DNA of 64,000 nt from Flavobacterium sp. 90 (GTDB taxonomy: Bacteria > Bacteroidota > Bacteroidia > Flavobacteriales > Flavobacteriaceae): assembly GCF_004339525.1 (NCBI RefSeq), contig NZ_SMGE01000001.1:4588001-4652000 (forward strand). The letters run 5' to 3'. Below the pieces are notes generated by a model. That model had not been told where the DNA came from and did no database searches. It worked only from the letters and a program-made list of their open reading frames with translations. A program made the translations under genes and the position numbers. Positions 31,001 to 38,385 of the stretch are shown piece after piece; within the stretch, counting starts at the first letter, position 1, and the number at the start of each line of letters is the position of its first letter.

Positions 31001-31151
31001 ATTGGTAGGAAGAAATTTATTCTTCTTTGAGAATAAAGCTAAATATTTTGATCCGGAGGCAGGTGCAGGTACAGGAAACTTGCAAGGTATTGAATCTTTC
31101 AACATTCCTTCAACGAGAGATTATGGAGTTAATGTTAAATTTGGATTTTAA
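28056..31151 (+). CDS. SusC-type TonB-dependent outer-membrane transporter
   Basis: A 1031-residue SusC/RagA-family protein. After a signal peptide (ending KAQ) comes a carboxypeptidase-regulatory-like beta-sandwich (about 25-100, VKGTITDAVSGIPIPGANV.., DFDGKYSI), a TonB-box-like EVVVTALG, the plug domain (about 120-230, GQV.. replaced by LSGKVAGLNY, MYVVDGVPI, VLKGPSAAALYGTRASNGVIVITTK) and a 22-strand barrel ending in Phe. It imports oligosaccharides across the outer membrane with the SusD-like lipoprotein 17 bp downstream, using TonB energy. The glycan is unknown; a sialidase-like neighbour and a GH92 remnant suggest glycoprotein glycans. Confidence 0.95.
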   Translation: MMQKVFKLLFVFCLCSFQFAKAQTTVKGTITDAVSGIPIPGANVVVKGTRTSASSDFDGKYSIKVPNQSAVLVFSYVSSAPKEVAVGTQTTVNVALGAATQQLGEVVVTALGIKREKKAITYSAQNISVGELSEARSLNVANSLSGKVAGLNYSTTSNGVGSSSRITLRGNRSLTGNNQPMYVVDGVPISNGTTTGNPDIDTGGTTQPDGISNINPEDIASMTVLKGPSAAALYGTRASNGVIVITTKSGKSGKTSVSLSSNFMASSAYDLTNFQNEYGQGSQGVYNPTSVSSWGGKLDGSQVSAWQLVRNPNYKGPATTDYSPQPNNVMDFYKTGYNLANTLTITAGNEKAQGYFSYTNTKAEGIVGGNQLDRHNLNLRLTSKVSDKLSLDVKTNYIIQDIDNLLRTGEESIGTSAYLLPRSIKFNEYKNYEYTDAAGQLQQNYFVDEAGSPGGNPYWSALRDDSRKDKRNRFIGLASLKYDFTKTISLQVRTGLDQMTNKNVRNRYATVAFNNNLGSYSESYETVSEFNTDALLSYNEKFGDFSVGINAGANALQQNSSSLSSGGVLSKRNFFALSNVSTIQSVSTASEKRINSIYGFSQIGFRNYLFLDLTARNDWSSTLPAANRSFFYPSVGLSGVISDMVTLPEVISFAKLRASYAKVGNDTDPYQTSSRLSYIGGNGGMLYAQTTAANPNLRPEMSSSVEFGGEVRFLKNRLGLDVTYFQTNTKDQIFYINTPESSSTSRAVVNGGEIQNKGIEVVLTATPVQSEFFSWDVGVNFATYRSEVKSIYGGREELVLGEGRLVRSKVIQGGEYGDLYIKGFQRSPDGKIIVNSAGIPLATNSFDVRAGNFNPDWTAGLKNTFKYKDFSLSFLVDFRIGGEVISYTQAREAGLGVSDVTLPGRNGGIVVDGVVAGPGGTYTQNTVSINAEQYWTAIGQRTPIAEPFIYDATNIRLRELVFGYSLPKRVLYNSGFTSIDFSLVGRNLFFFENKAKYFDPEAGAGTGNLQGIESFNIPSTRDYGVNVKFGF

Positions 31152-31168
31152 TTAAAAAAAGAGATATC

Positions 31169-32767
31169 ATGAAATATAGTTTTAAAATAAAAACATTAGG
31201 AGTTGCTTTAGCACTGGTTTCTGTTTTGTCAGGTTGTACAAACGACTTTGATAAAATAAACACAGATCCTAATTCACTTACAGAAGATCAGTTAGATCCA
31301 ACTCTTGCAGGACCTTCTTTTGCATCTGCGCTTTATGCAGGTATTCACAATGGTTCTTACTCATCACCAGGTGTAGATGATCAGGGAACATGGGGTATTG
31401 CAACCGGAATTTTATCTTCTACATTTATTCAATATTTAGATTGTGGATACGGTACAGAAAGAAATGCATTTGTTAATGGTTACGAAGGACGTGGATGGAC
31501 AAGATTTTACACCGTTGCTGTTCCGGCTTTAAACAATGCTTTTAAAGCATCTCAAGGAAATCCTGAGGCTTTGGCAATACTTAAAATCTGGAAAGTTTAC
31601 ATGTACAATCAAATGGTAGATGCTTACGGACCAATTCCATATACAGAAGCAGGTAATAAGAAAGAAAAAGTACCGTATGACAGTGTAGAATTTATTTACG
31701 AAGACTTTTTTAAATTATTAGATGAAGCTAGCGCTACATTAAATAATTCTTCCGTAACAACAGTGGCATCATTTCAGCCAAACGACCGTTTGTACGCAGG
31801 TAATGTTGCCAATTGGAGAGTATTTGGAAACAGTTTAAGATTACGTTTAGCGTTAAGAATTTCTGATATTGAGCCTGCAAAAGCAAAAACACAAGCTGAA
31901 GCTGCTGTAGCTGCAGGTGTTATGCAAACGAATGATCAGGGAGCTTTCTTTAAAGCAAGTAATATTACGCCTAACAATTTAAACATGATTGTAAACGGCT
32001 GGGGATATACTATGACAGCTTCTATGGAAAGTATCCTTGTTGGATATAATGATCCAAGATTAGCAAAATGGTTTGCCCCACTTGATCCTAAAGCTACTAC
32101 TCTGGTTTATCGTGGTCAGCCTGTTGGAGGTTTACAAGATCAATTTGGAACAACTAAATTTTCTGCTTTTAATAATGATGTTTTGGGAAGTGGTTCTGCA
32201 GGAAATCTTAGTGAATCTAAGAACATTGAAGTATTTATGGCTTCTGAAAACTATTTCAGTAGAGCAGAAGGCGCTTTGAACGGATGGAACATGGGCGGAA
32301 GTGCTCAAAGTTTATATGAAGCAGGTATTAGAGCTTCATTAGCACAATGGGGAATTACAGATGCTGCGGCAATAAACGCTTACATTGCCGGAAATACATT
32401 GCCAACTTTACCAAACATCTTAACTGTTTATCCAACTTTAGATTTACTAGATGTACCGGTTAAGTTGCCTGTAGCATGGTCTCCTGCAGTTGCTAATCAA
32501 CGTACACAAATTGCGGTTCAAAAATACTTAGCTATTTTCCCTGAGTCTTGGGAATCTTGGGCAGATTTACGTCGTAGTGATGCAAAAGTGATCTATCCTG
32601 TTCTTAATACAGATAATAATGATGCCGGAGTTGGTAAAAGCTTAATGAAAAGAATTATTTATGTAACAAACGAATATTCTTCAAACAAAGACGCTGTTAC
32701 AGACGGAATCACAAAACTAAAAGGTCCAGATACCGGAGGAACAAAACTTTGGTGGGATACTAAATAA
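31169..32767 (+). CDS. SusD-like (SusD/RagB, SusD_2 type) glycan-binding lipoprotein
   Basis: A 532-residue lipoprotein (lipobox cysteine C23 in VLSGC) that begins NDFDKINTDPNSLTEDQ, the hallmark of the SusD_2 (PF12771) subfamily rather than classical SusD. The middle shows TPR-like helices (ALAILKIWKVYMYNQMVDAYGPIPYTEA). It caps the SusC barrel and captures the ligand at the cell surface. Pairing with SusC and the 17-bp spacing indicate cotranscription. Two consecutive hairpins follow the stop codon before the sialidase-like gene. Confidence 0.93.
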   Translation: MKYSFKIKTLGVALALVSVLSGCTNDFDKINTDPNSLTEDQLDPTLAGPSFASALYAGIHNGSYSSPGVDDQGTWGIATGILSSTFIQYLDCGYGTERNAFVNGYEGRGWTRFYTVAVPALNNAFKASQGNPEALAILKIWKVYMYNQMVDAYGPIPYTEAGNKKEKVPYDSVEFIYEDFFKLLDEASATLNNSSVTTVASFQPNDRLYAGNVANWRVFGNSLRLRLALRISDIEPAKAKTQAEAAVAAGVMQTNDQGAFFKASNITPNNLNMIVNGWGYTMTASMESILVGYNDPRLAKWFAPLDPKATTLVYRGQPVGGLQDQFGTTKFSAFNNDVLGSGSAGNLSESKNIEVFMASENYFSRAEGALNGWNMGGSAQSLYEAGIRASLAQWGITDAAAINAYIAGNTLPTLPNILTVYPTLDLLDVPVKLPVAWSPAVANQRTQIAVQKYLAIFPESWESWADLRRSDAKVIYPVLNTDNNDAGVGKSLMKRIIYVTNEYSSNKDAVTDGITKLKGPDTGGTKLWWDTK

Positions 32768-32777
32768 TTAATTTGGT

Positions 32778-32840
32778 GAGTAAAGACCCCACACATTCTT
32801 TACTCAAAAAACGCAAAAGGAGAGGTAACTCTCCTTTTGC
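32778..32840 (+). promoter_or_regulatory. Two consecutive intercistronic hairpins after susD
   Basis: Hairpin 1: GAGTAAAGA (32778-32786) with TCTTTACTC (32797-32805), 9 bp perfect. Hairpin 2: GCAAAAGGAGAG (32813-32824) with CTCTCCTTTTGC (32829-32840), 12 bp perfect around a GTAA (GNRA-type) tetraloop. No T-run follows, so the second looks like an mRNA-stabilising or processing element rather than a terminator. Confidence 0.6.
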
Positions 32841-32861
32841 TATATATAACAAAATCTGATT

Positions 32862-33914
32862 ATGAATTTTAAAAGTTATTGCTCATTTATTGTACTAATG
32901 GCGCTCTTTTTTTCGTGCGTTTCATTAAAAAAAGAACCAAAAGCAATTAATAGTACTCAAAATTATATTGCCGAAAATCCGGTTACAGCTGCGAGCCACG
33001 CATCGACATTGGTTGAATTAGAACCTAACACGCTTTTAGCAGCCTGGTTTGGCGGAAAACACGAAGGTGCTAATGACGTAAGTATTTATGTTTCATCGTA
33101 TAAAGAGAAAAAATGGTCTGCGCCAAAAAAGCTTATCGAACCCTTAATAAAAGAAGGTGATACGTTGCCTTGCTGGAATCCGGTTCTGTTTAAAAGTAAA
33201 AGCAAAAACTTATATTTATTCTATAAAGTGGGGAAAAATCCGCGAGAATGGTTTGGTGCTATGATTGTTTCAAAAGATAACGGAAACAGCTGGAGTAATC
33301 CTAAATATCTTCCAAAAGGAATATTGGGTCCCATTAGAAATAAGCCAATCGAAACCACTCCCGGAATTATTTTATGCGGAAGTAGTACAGAAAGTATTGC
33401 GGATAATAAATGGCGCGTATTTATAGAAACTTACACAGAAGCTACAGATAGTTGGGCCATTGCAGATATTCAGGATAAGAAAAATTTTGATATTATTCAG
33501 CCAACTTTTCTCGTTCACTCAGACAAAGAAATTCAGATATTATCCAGAAGCAGACATAATAAATTAATCTCAAGCTGGTCTGAAGATAACGGAAAAACAT
33601 GGCAACGAACAGACAGTATTAATGTTGTAAACTCAAATTCTGGAGTTGATGCCCTAACTTTGTCTAGTAAATCATTTTTGTTGGTGAATAATCCTCTAAA
33701 GATGGGGAAAGATTGGTTCAATGGACGGAATGTTTTAGATGTCGAATATTCAAAAGATGGTCTAAACTGGAAGAAGTTGTTTGATTTGGAAAACCAAAAA
33801 GAGGGCGAATTCAGTTATCCCGCGATTATTCAAACCTCAGATCATAAAATTCATGTGTTATATACTTACAATAGAAAATATATTAAACACGTCGCATTTG
33901 AACTGAATAAGTAA
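32862..33914 (+). CDS. Sialidase-like BNR-repeat lipoprotein (predicted neuraminidase, COG4692 type)
   Basis: A 350-residue lipoprotein (C19 in LFFSC) predicted to fold as a six-bladed beta-propeller. It shows ASHASTLVELEPNTLLAAWFGG, the start of the COG4692 sialidase-like group, and Asp-box-like motifs SKDNGNSWSNP, SEDNGKTWQRT and SKDGLNWKKL. True sialidases need an Arg triad, a Tyr and a Glu; I could not assign a full set, so hydrolysis of sialic acid is not demonstrated. Family relatives act on other acidic or plant glycans. It follows SusC/SusD after two hairpins and is probably part of that operon at lower expression. Confidence 0.72.
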   Translation: MNFKSYCSFIVLMALFFSCVSLKKEPKAINSTQNYIAENPVTAASHASTLVELEPNTLLAAWFGGKHEGANDVSIYVSSYKEKKWSAPKKLIEPLIKEGDTLPCWNPVLFKSKSKNLYLFYKVGKNPREWFGAMIVSKDNGNSWSNPKYLPKGILGPIRNKPIETTPGIILCGSSTESIADNKWRVFIETYTEATDSWAIADIQDKKNFDIIQPTFLVHSDKEIQILSRSRHNKLISSWSEDNGKTWQRTDSINVVNSNSGVDALTLSSKSFLLVNNPLKMGKDWFNGRNVLDVEYSKDGLNWKKLFDLENQKEGEFSYPAIIQTSDHKIHVLYTYNRKYIKHVAFELNK

Positions 33915-33985
33915 ATCAGTAATACATCAGTTTTGTTGGTGGTAAGTTATTTTTGAGGCAAAAAAAAAATCTAACTTTTGCGCAT

Positions 33986-34016
33986 AAAAAAAGTCCTAAT
34001 CTTCATTAGGACTTTT
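33986..34016 (-). terminator. Terminator of the second tRNA-Tyr unit
   Basis: On the minus strand AAAAGTCCTAAT and ATTAGGACTTTTTTT form a 12-bp stem with a GAAG loop and terminal U-run, 2 nt after the tRNA 3' end. An almost identical hairpin is at 34580-34610. Confidence 0.85.
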
Positions 34017-34018
34017 AG

Positions 34019-34099
34019 TGGGGAGAGCAGGATTCGAACCTGCGAAGTTTTCACAGCAGATTTACAGTCTGCCCTCGTTGGCCGCTTGAGTATCTCCCC
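34019..34099 (-). tRNA. tRNA-Tyr (GTA), copy 2
   Basis: 81 nt on the minus strand. The acceptor stem GGGGAGA pairs with TCTCCCC and the discriminator is A. The D-arm is TACTCAAGCGGCCAACGAGGGCA-like, the anticodon loop CTGTAAATC gives GTA, a long class II variable arm follows, and the T-arm is GCAGGTTCGAATCCTGC. No CCA is encoded. Sequence is identical to copy 1 over the part I compared. It has its own promoter and terminator. Confidence 0.95.
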
Positions 34100-34138
34100 A
34101 ATCTCAGCGTTAGTGCGCTTTATTGTTCTAAGCGGTTG

Positions 34139-34169
34139 CAAAGATAGAAAGGTTTTCTATATTTCCAAA
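34139..34169 (-). promoter_or_regulatory. Promoter of tRNA-Tyr copy 2
   Basis: On the minus strand, TTTG (34169-34166), 19 nt, then TATCTTTG (34146-34139), exact for TAnnTTTG. The start site would be about 35 nt before the mature tRNA. Confidence 0.75.
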
Positions 34170-34383
34170 TAAAAAATGAAAGCTTAGAAGAAATTAATAA
34201 TTATGTAGACATTCAGGAAAATAAATATAGATTTTTAGGAATAATTTCTACGTTCTGCTGGTTTAAATAAAAGCCGAAAATTTTTAATGATTATCTTTTA
34301 AATTTCGATAAGTTAAAAATGGATCAATGCAAAAAAAAACTATGGAGAAACATAAAATAGATTGTATCGGTTAATCATTTTAA

Positions 34384-34482
34384 CTGCAAAGTTTGCAAAG
34401 TTTTGTGTTGATACAGCTTTGCGAACTTTGTGTTTTTAAACATACTATTAGATAAGAATCTTAGCGTACTTTGCTGTAAAAT
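34384..34482. repeat. Family B dispersed repeat
   Basis: Contains TGCAAAGTTTGCAAAG, then AGCTTTGCGAACTTTGTG, and ends with TTAGCGTACTTTGCTGTAAA, the pattern of the CGCAAAG family. The best-preserved member is at 43310-43461. Located between the two tRNA genes. Confidence 0.6.
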
Positions 34483-34579
34483 CCATCTTTAGTTTTTAAA
34501 GCTCCACAAGTTTTTACATTGATCCCAACTTTTGCTTCTGATATGTTTTTTTTGTAAAAAGAATCTAAATTTAGCGCAT

Positions 34580-34610
34580 AAAAAAAGTCCTAATTTTCAT
34601 TAGGACTTTT
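34580..34610 (-). terminator. Terminator of the first tRNA-Tyr unit
   Basis: Minus-strand AAAAGTCCTAAT and ATTAGGACTTTTTT stem with U-run, directly after the tRNA. It differs from the hairpin at 33986 by a loop base. Confidence 0.85.
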
Positions 34611-34612
34611 AG

Positions 34613-34693
34613 TGGGGAGAGCAGGATTCGAACCTGCGAAGTTTTCACAGCAGATTTACAGTCTGCCCTCGTTGGCCGCTTGAGTATCTCCCC
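34613..34693 (-). tRNA. tRNA-Tyr (GTA), copy 1
   Basis: 81-nt class II tRNA on the minus strand with the same acceptor stem (GGGGAGA/TCTCCCC), GTA anticodon, long variable arm and T-arm as the copy 594 bp downstream. About 35 nt of 5' leader and the 3' terminator are also conserved between the copies, so an entire transcription unit was duplicated. Confidence 0.95.
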
Positions 34694-34732
34694 GATCTCA
34701 GCGTTAGTGCGCTTTGTTGTTCTAAGCGGTTG

Positions 34733-34763
34733 CAAATATAGGAACGTTTTTCATGTTTACAAA
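34733..34763 (-). promoter_or_regulatory. Promoter of tRNA-Tyr copy 1
   Basis: Minus-strand TTTG (34763-34760), 19-nt spacer, TATATTTG (34740-34733). Same spacing as before copy 2. Confidence 0.75.
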
Positions 34764-35200
34764 CAAAAAATCAACTTAATTTTAAGTTATTTTAAAGTTA
34801 TTTTTTAATTCATTGGAATTGAATAAAATAAAAAATATTAAATTGAAACTTTTTTTAATTTATTTATAAATATAAGATTATTCTTAGCTGTATATTGCTT
34901 GTTTTTGACTTTTAATACTAAGAATTTTAATTCGGAATTGCCGTTTTTCCTCATAAAGCAAAAGAAAAAAGATTAAATAAATTCTGGTTTCCTTAGAAAT
35001 TTAGATTTAGAAGAAAAAAAGAAACAAGCGTTCGATATAAATTCTTTTCTAAGGGATTTTTAAGACCGTCATTGTATCTTTTTAATAAATACAAGTAAAT
35101 ACGAGTTTCGTTTCTTATAATGAATTTAAAAACGTTTACAGCTTACAAATTTAAATCGCACTTGATTTTAAAGTAATTTTTAAATTATTCATTTGGTATA
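34764..35200. other. AT-rich non-coding stretch
   Basis: About 440 bp with no credible reading frame, hairpin or recognised repeat on either strand. It separates the tRNA-Tyr units from the thioredoxin-like gene. Confidence 0.6.
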
Positions 35201-35248
35201 GAATAAAAACAAAAAAATCTCCACTACGGAGATTTTTTTGTTTTATTC
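35201..35248. terminator. Strong bidirectional terminator
   Basis: GAATAAAAACAAAAAAATCT continues into CC, loops at ACTACG and is answered by GGAGATTTTTTTGTTTTATTC. The stem exceeds 18 bp with an ACTA-type loop and U-runs on either strand. It ends the minus-strand thioredoxin-like gene 12 nt away. Confidence 0.85.
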
Positions 35249-35259
35249 TGAAATTGGTA

Positions 35260-36426
35260 TTATTTAGCTAAAAGCTCTAATATTTTTGCTCTTAATTCAG
35301 GACCTCTTAAGTCTTGAGCAACTACTTTTCCAGTAGCATCAAGAATAAAAGTTGCTGGAATAGATTGAACACCGTATTGCGCTGCAATTGGTTCTTCCCA
35401 AAACTTCAAGTTAGAAACCTGAGTCCATGTCAAACCATCTTTTGCAATAGCTTCTTTCCAGGGTGCTGCTTCTTTATCAAGAGAAACACCAACAATATTT
35501 AAACCTTTTGCATGTAGTTCTTTGTAAATAGCTACAACATTAGGATTTTCCTTTCTACATGGTCCACACCATGAAGCCCAGAAATCTACAATAGTCACTT
35601 TACCTAAACTTTCTTTAAGTGAGACTACTTTTCCTTCTGTGTTAGGAGCAGAAAAGTCTGATCTTCATTTAGCGCTACCAACAGGAGAAGCTGACGCACC
35701 AACCGCAGGCATTTTTGCTTGACCTATTTTAGTTTTGATTTCTTTTCCAGGAGTTGTGCTTTTTAGAGACTCATCTAATCCATTATAGATAGTTTCGATT
35801 TTCTTAACATCAGCAGTTGGATCAGCAAGCATACTTTGAAGAATCAAAGCAGTAATGAATGATTTTGGGTGACCTTCAGCGTAAGAAGTATATTTCTTTT
35901 TAGAATTTGCTTGTACTTCTGTTTGAAGTTCCATGTATTGTTTCATCAAACCGTTGATAGTTGCAGTATCTTGAGCTTGTTGAGCAGCTTGCATTTTCTG
36001 AGTATTTTTTTTCTGAAAATCAACTAAACTTTTTTGAGTTTTGTTAAGGTCTTCATTAAATTTCACATACTCGTCATTGTTGTAAGTTCCAGAAATTTTA
36101 GATTTATGGATACTATCTTTATCAATTGCAACAGTGATTTCTCCTGTTTCTAAGATGAAAGGAAGAGGAGCAGGAGAACCTTGAACAATTAATGCGTGAA
36201 ATGCTGGTTCAGTTACTTTTCCTTTTATTTCGAATTTTCCATTTTCAACTTTAACGGTATCAAGAGCAACTGTCATTTTTGTTGTTGGATCCTGACCTTG
36301 AAGAATGATAGTTTTTCCGTTTTCGATTCCTTTTGCTGTTCCGGTAATTAGATATTCTCCGTCTTTAACTTTGCTGCATGACATAATCGCTACAGAAGCG
36401 GTAAGTAAAAAAAGTATTTTTTTCAT
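35260..36426 (-). pseudogene. TlpA-like thioredoxin lipoprotein interrupted by an in-frame UGA
   Basis: The minus-strand frame reads 388 codons with one TGA at codon 254 (35667-35665). Codons 1-253 encode a lipoprotein (C17 in AIMSC) with a DUF4369-type domain (about 25-120) and a helical linker. Codons 255-388 continue in the same frame as SDFSAPNTEGKVVSLKESLG and a complete TlpA/AhpC-type thioredoxin domain with WCGPC (C287/C290) and IPATFILD. Family members are periplasmic thiol reductases of 370-390 residues, so the two halves are one gene. As it stands, translation would give only the linker protein, unless the stop is read through. A TAnnTTTG box (TACTTTTG, 36466-36459) precedes the start. 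The thioredoxin half shows no other damage, so the mutation is recent, or the UGA is recoded, or it is a sequencing error. Confidence 0.85.
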
Positions 36427-36631
36427 TTATAAAATAATTAGTTAATTGATTTGTGCAACAAAAGTATCTAAAAATCTAAAACTTAAAGAATTTTGGAACC
36501 TAAAATTTTGTTATAGTTTTTTTGATCGTAATCCTCCCGTAATCAGCTTGTTTGTTGGCTTGATTCGATTTTAAACTCTCGTTTATATTATTATTATGAA
36601 TCTAAATTATCATTTTTTTGATTTTTAGACA

Positions 36632-36661
36632 TAAAAAAAGCACTCTGTTGCCAGAATGCTT
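36632..36661 (-). terminator. Terminator of the J-domain gene
   Basis: On the minus strand AAGCATTCTGG and CAGAGTGCTTTTTTT form a stem of about 9 bp with a CAA-type loop and U-run, about 25 nt after the stop codon. Confidence 0.75.
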
Positions 36662-36684
36662 GTAAGTATATTATAGTATAAAAA

Positions 36685-37125
36685 CTATTCTTGATTTGTT
36701 TTCTTTCTCCAGGTAAAAGAGTTCAAAATGTGTCTTTTTGCGAATCTTCCAGGAGAATCAGCATTTACCATTTTTACGTAAGTAGCTTTAGGAACACTAA
36801 TGTATTCGTAAACACTTCCGTTAGAGAAATCGATAATTAAACGACCTTCAACAAATTTATAATCAGTAATTGTAGAAGTTGCGATAGTCTCAGTATATTC
36901 AGGTAAATTTGCTTTAATCGTTTCAGGATTAATACTTACCAAAAAGTGATAAGCTTCAATAATAGCTTTACTTTTTTCTTCTGCAGCTTTCAAACCAGCG
37001 TCATCACCTTGAAATTTATCAGGATGAGATTCTTTCATCGCATTACGATAGATGGTTTTTAAATCTTTTAACTCTGCAGTTTTCTCTACGTTTAGTAACT
37101 TACGGTATTCAACTATTTTTTTCAT
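36685..37125 (-). CDS. J-domain/KTSC-domain protein
   Basis: A 146-residue protein in two parts. Residues 1-68 form a DnaJ J domain with the invariant HPD at 34-36 (KESHPDKFQG), which stimulates DnaK ATPase. Residues about 83-141 form a KTSC domain (FVEGRLIIDFSNGSVYEYISVP, DSPGRFAKRHI), found also at the C-terminus of lysyl-tRNA synthetase-like proteins and phage proteins, usually of unknown function. The fusion is recurrent in Flavobacteriia. A TACCTTTG box (37203-37196) is a clear -7 promoter element upstream. It probably acts as a specialised DnaK cochaperone in the cytoplasm (inference). Confidence 0.87.
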   Translation of the reverse strand: MKKIVEYRKLLNVEKTAELKDLKTIYRNAMKESHPDKFQGDDAGLKAAEEKSKAIIEAYHFLVSINPETIKANLPEYTETIATSTITDYKFVEGRLIIDFSNGSVYEYISVPKATYVKMVNADSPGRFAKRHILNSFTWRKKTNQE

Positions 37126-37303
37126 AAATAAAAGGTAACTTCTTGTCTATTAGTTTGAAATGAGTGTTTTTTACTTCAAAACGACAATTTTTTTGCAAAG
37201 GTACACTTTTTTTTAACTTTTTACTTTTGATAGAAAAAATATTGCGAAAAAGTTATTTGTTAAATGTTAGAAGTTAGATGGTTTATGTGAAACTAGATGT
37301 TTT

Positions 37304-37460
37304 TTACCGCAATCCCGATAGCTATCGGGAGCAAAGTTTTTTTTGCTTGTAAGGTTTTATAAAACACAAAGTTCGCAAAGCTTTGTATTGATCTAGCTTT
37401 GCGAACTTTGTATTTTTTAAACGCTCCGTTAGATAAATTCTTAGCGCGCTTTGCGGTAAA
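37304..37460. repeat. Family B repeat with nested palindromes
   Basis: The outer arms are TTTACCGCAA and TTGCGGTAAA. Directly inside the left arm is the perfect palindrome TCCCGATAGCTATCGGGA (37313-37330), a word common in Bacteroidota spacers. Further inside, ACAAAGTTCGCAAAGCT (37365-37381) pairs with AGCTTTGCGAACTTTGT (37395-37411). Thus one palindrome appears inserted in another. It fills the gap between the J-domain gene and the next minus-strand gene. Confidence 0.7.
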
Positions 37461-37503
37461 ATTCTCATTTCAACTTGAAACAAGGAAAACCTGAAACTAA
37501 AGA

Positions 37504-37755
37504 CTATTTATCCTCAGGTTTCTGATTTGCTTTATGAAAGTTTTTTGACTTCTTTGGATATTTATCATAACTAATATCGCTTGGATTTTCAATTACTGAT
37601 TTTATTGTAATTAATTCACCAATAGTATGATTTGCGTGTGCCATTTTATAATCTAAAAGATATTCACCACAAAAATAATTGTTGTTTTCATCTTTCTCCA
37701 TGATACCAGTATAAACCCCTTTTTGCATCATTTTTTCTTGTGACCCTTTAGACAT
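37504..37755 (-). CDS. Small conserved hypothetical protein
   Basis: An 83-residue charged, soluble protein with no signal peptide. It begins MSKGSQEKMMQKGVYTGIME, passes through FCGEYLLDYKMAHANHTIGE and ends in a Lys-rich tail (KYPKKSKNFHKANQKPEDK). I do not recognise a family. A perfect TAACTTTG promoter box lies 28 nt upstream on its strand (37790-37783), and codon use resembles its neighbours, which supports a real gene. It is divergent from the next gene. Confidence 0.65.
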   Translation of the reverse strand: MSKGSQEKMMQKGVYTGIMEKDENNNYFCGEYLLDYKMAHANHTIGELITIKSVIENPSDISYDKYPKKSKNFHKANQKPEDK

Positions 37756-37782
37756 GAATTCTTTATTTTAAATTTGAAGGTA

Positions 37783-37839
37783 CAAAGTTAATCAATTTAT
37801 CTTTGTTTTAGGGAGTCTTGGACAATCTCAGTATATTTG
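37783..37839. promoter_or_regulatory. Divergent promoter pair
   Basis: Minus-strand TAACTTTG (37790-37783) faces left toward the 83-residue gene. Plus-strand TATATTTG (37832-37839) lies 4 nt before the ATG at 37843, so that gene would have an almost leaderless transcript. This rules out an alternative TTG start at 37837, which would overlap the -7 box. Confidence 0.6.
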
Positions 37840-37842
37840 CAC

Positions 37843-38385
37843 ATGCAAAAAAACTTCAAGCCACATCCTAATTCGTTCAAAAATACCTTTTGCGTGTTTC
37901 ATGAAGTACTTCCAAATGAAATCGAAGGTTTAAAGAAACAGTTTGAAAGTAAAGCCGGAAGTACCTATTATTATACAGAAGCCGGAATGTATCGCGTTTC
38001 AAATCATTGGGGAAGATTAGCCAATAGCAAATGGCGTTTAGTCGCACGTGATCCTGAAACCGAATCAAAAACAAAAATAGGTTTTGCCGCTTGGAATGAA
38101 TTTTATCCGGATAATGCCGAAGAGAAGCTTTATTATATAGATGCAGATTTTGAAAAAAATATGGTAACCTATCAACATAAAAAGAATCCGGAATATGATG
38201 GTAAATCTGTTTTAAGAACTAGTTTTGAAACCACAAAAAGGATTAAACAAGTCAGAAATCTGCAACAATTAACGTCTTGGGCAAAACATTTTGATTATGA
38301 TGATATAGATGATTTAAGAAAGCAAATTATAACAGAATTGATTTTTACCGAGAAAACATTAGACGAAATTAAAAGAGAAATATAA
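37843..38385 (+). CDS. Conserved hypothetical protein
   Basis: A 180-residue soluble protein with no signal peptide, starting MQKNFKPHPNSFKNTFCVF. It contains SKAGSTYYYTEAGMYRVSNH, WGRLANSKWRLVARDPE and GFAAWNEFYPDN, and a helical C-terminus (FTEKTLDEIKREI). I do not recognise a characterised family. Its stop codon overlaps the ATG of the tiny gene that follows by one base, so the two are translationally coupled. Confidence 0.8.
   Translation: MQKNFKPHPNSFKNTFCVFHEVLPNEIEGLKKQFESKAGSTYYYTEAGMYRVSNHWGRLANSKWRLVARDPETESKTKIGFAAWNEFYPDNAEEKLYYIDADFEKNMVTYQHKKNPEYDGKSVLRTSFETTKRIKQVRNLQQLTSWAKHFDYDDIDDLRKQIITELIFTEKTLDEIKREI

Noticed and set aside
33978..34172. Plus-strand 64-codon frame
   Set aside because: It covers a tRNA-Tyr gene and its terminator on the other strand.
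35665..35667. Selenocysteine codon
   Set aside because: The UGA sits where relatives have no Cys, and no SECIS-like hairpin is visible just downstream; a nonsense mutation is simpler.
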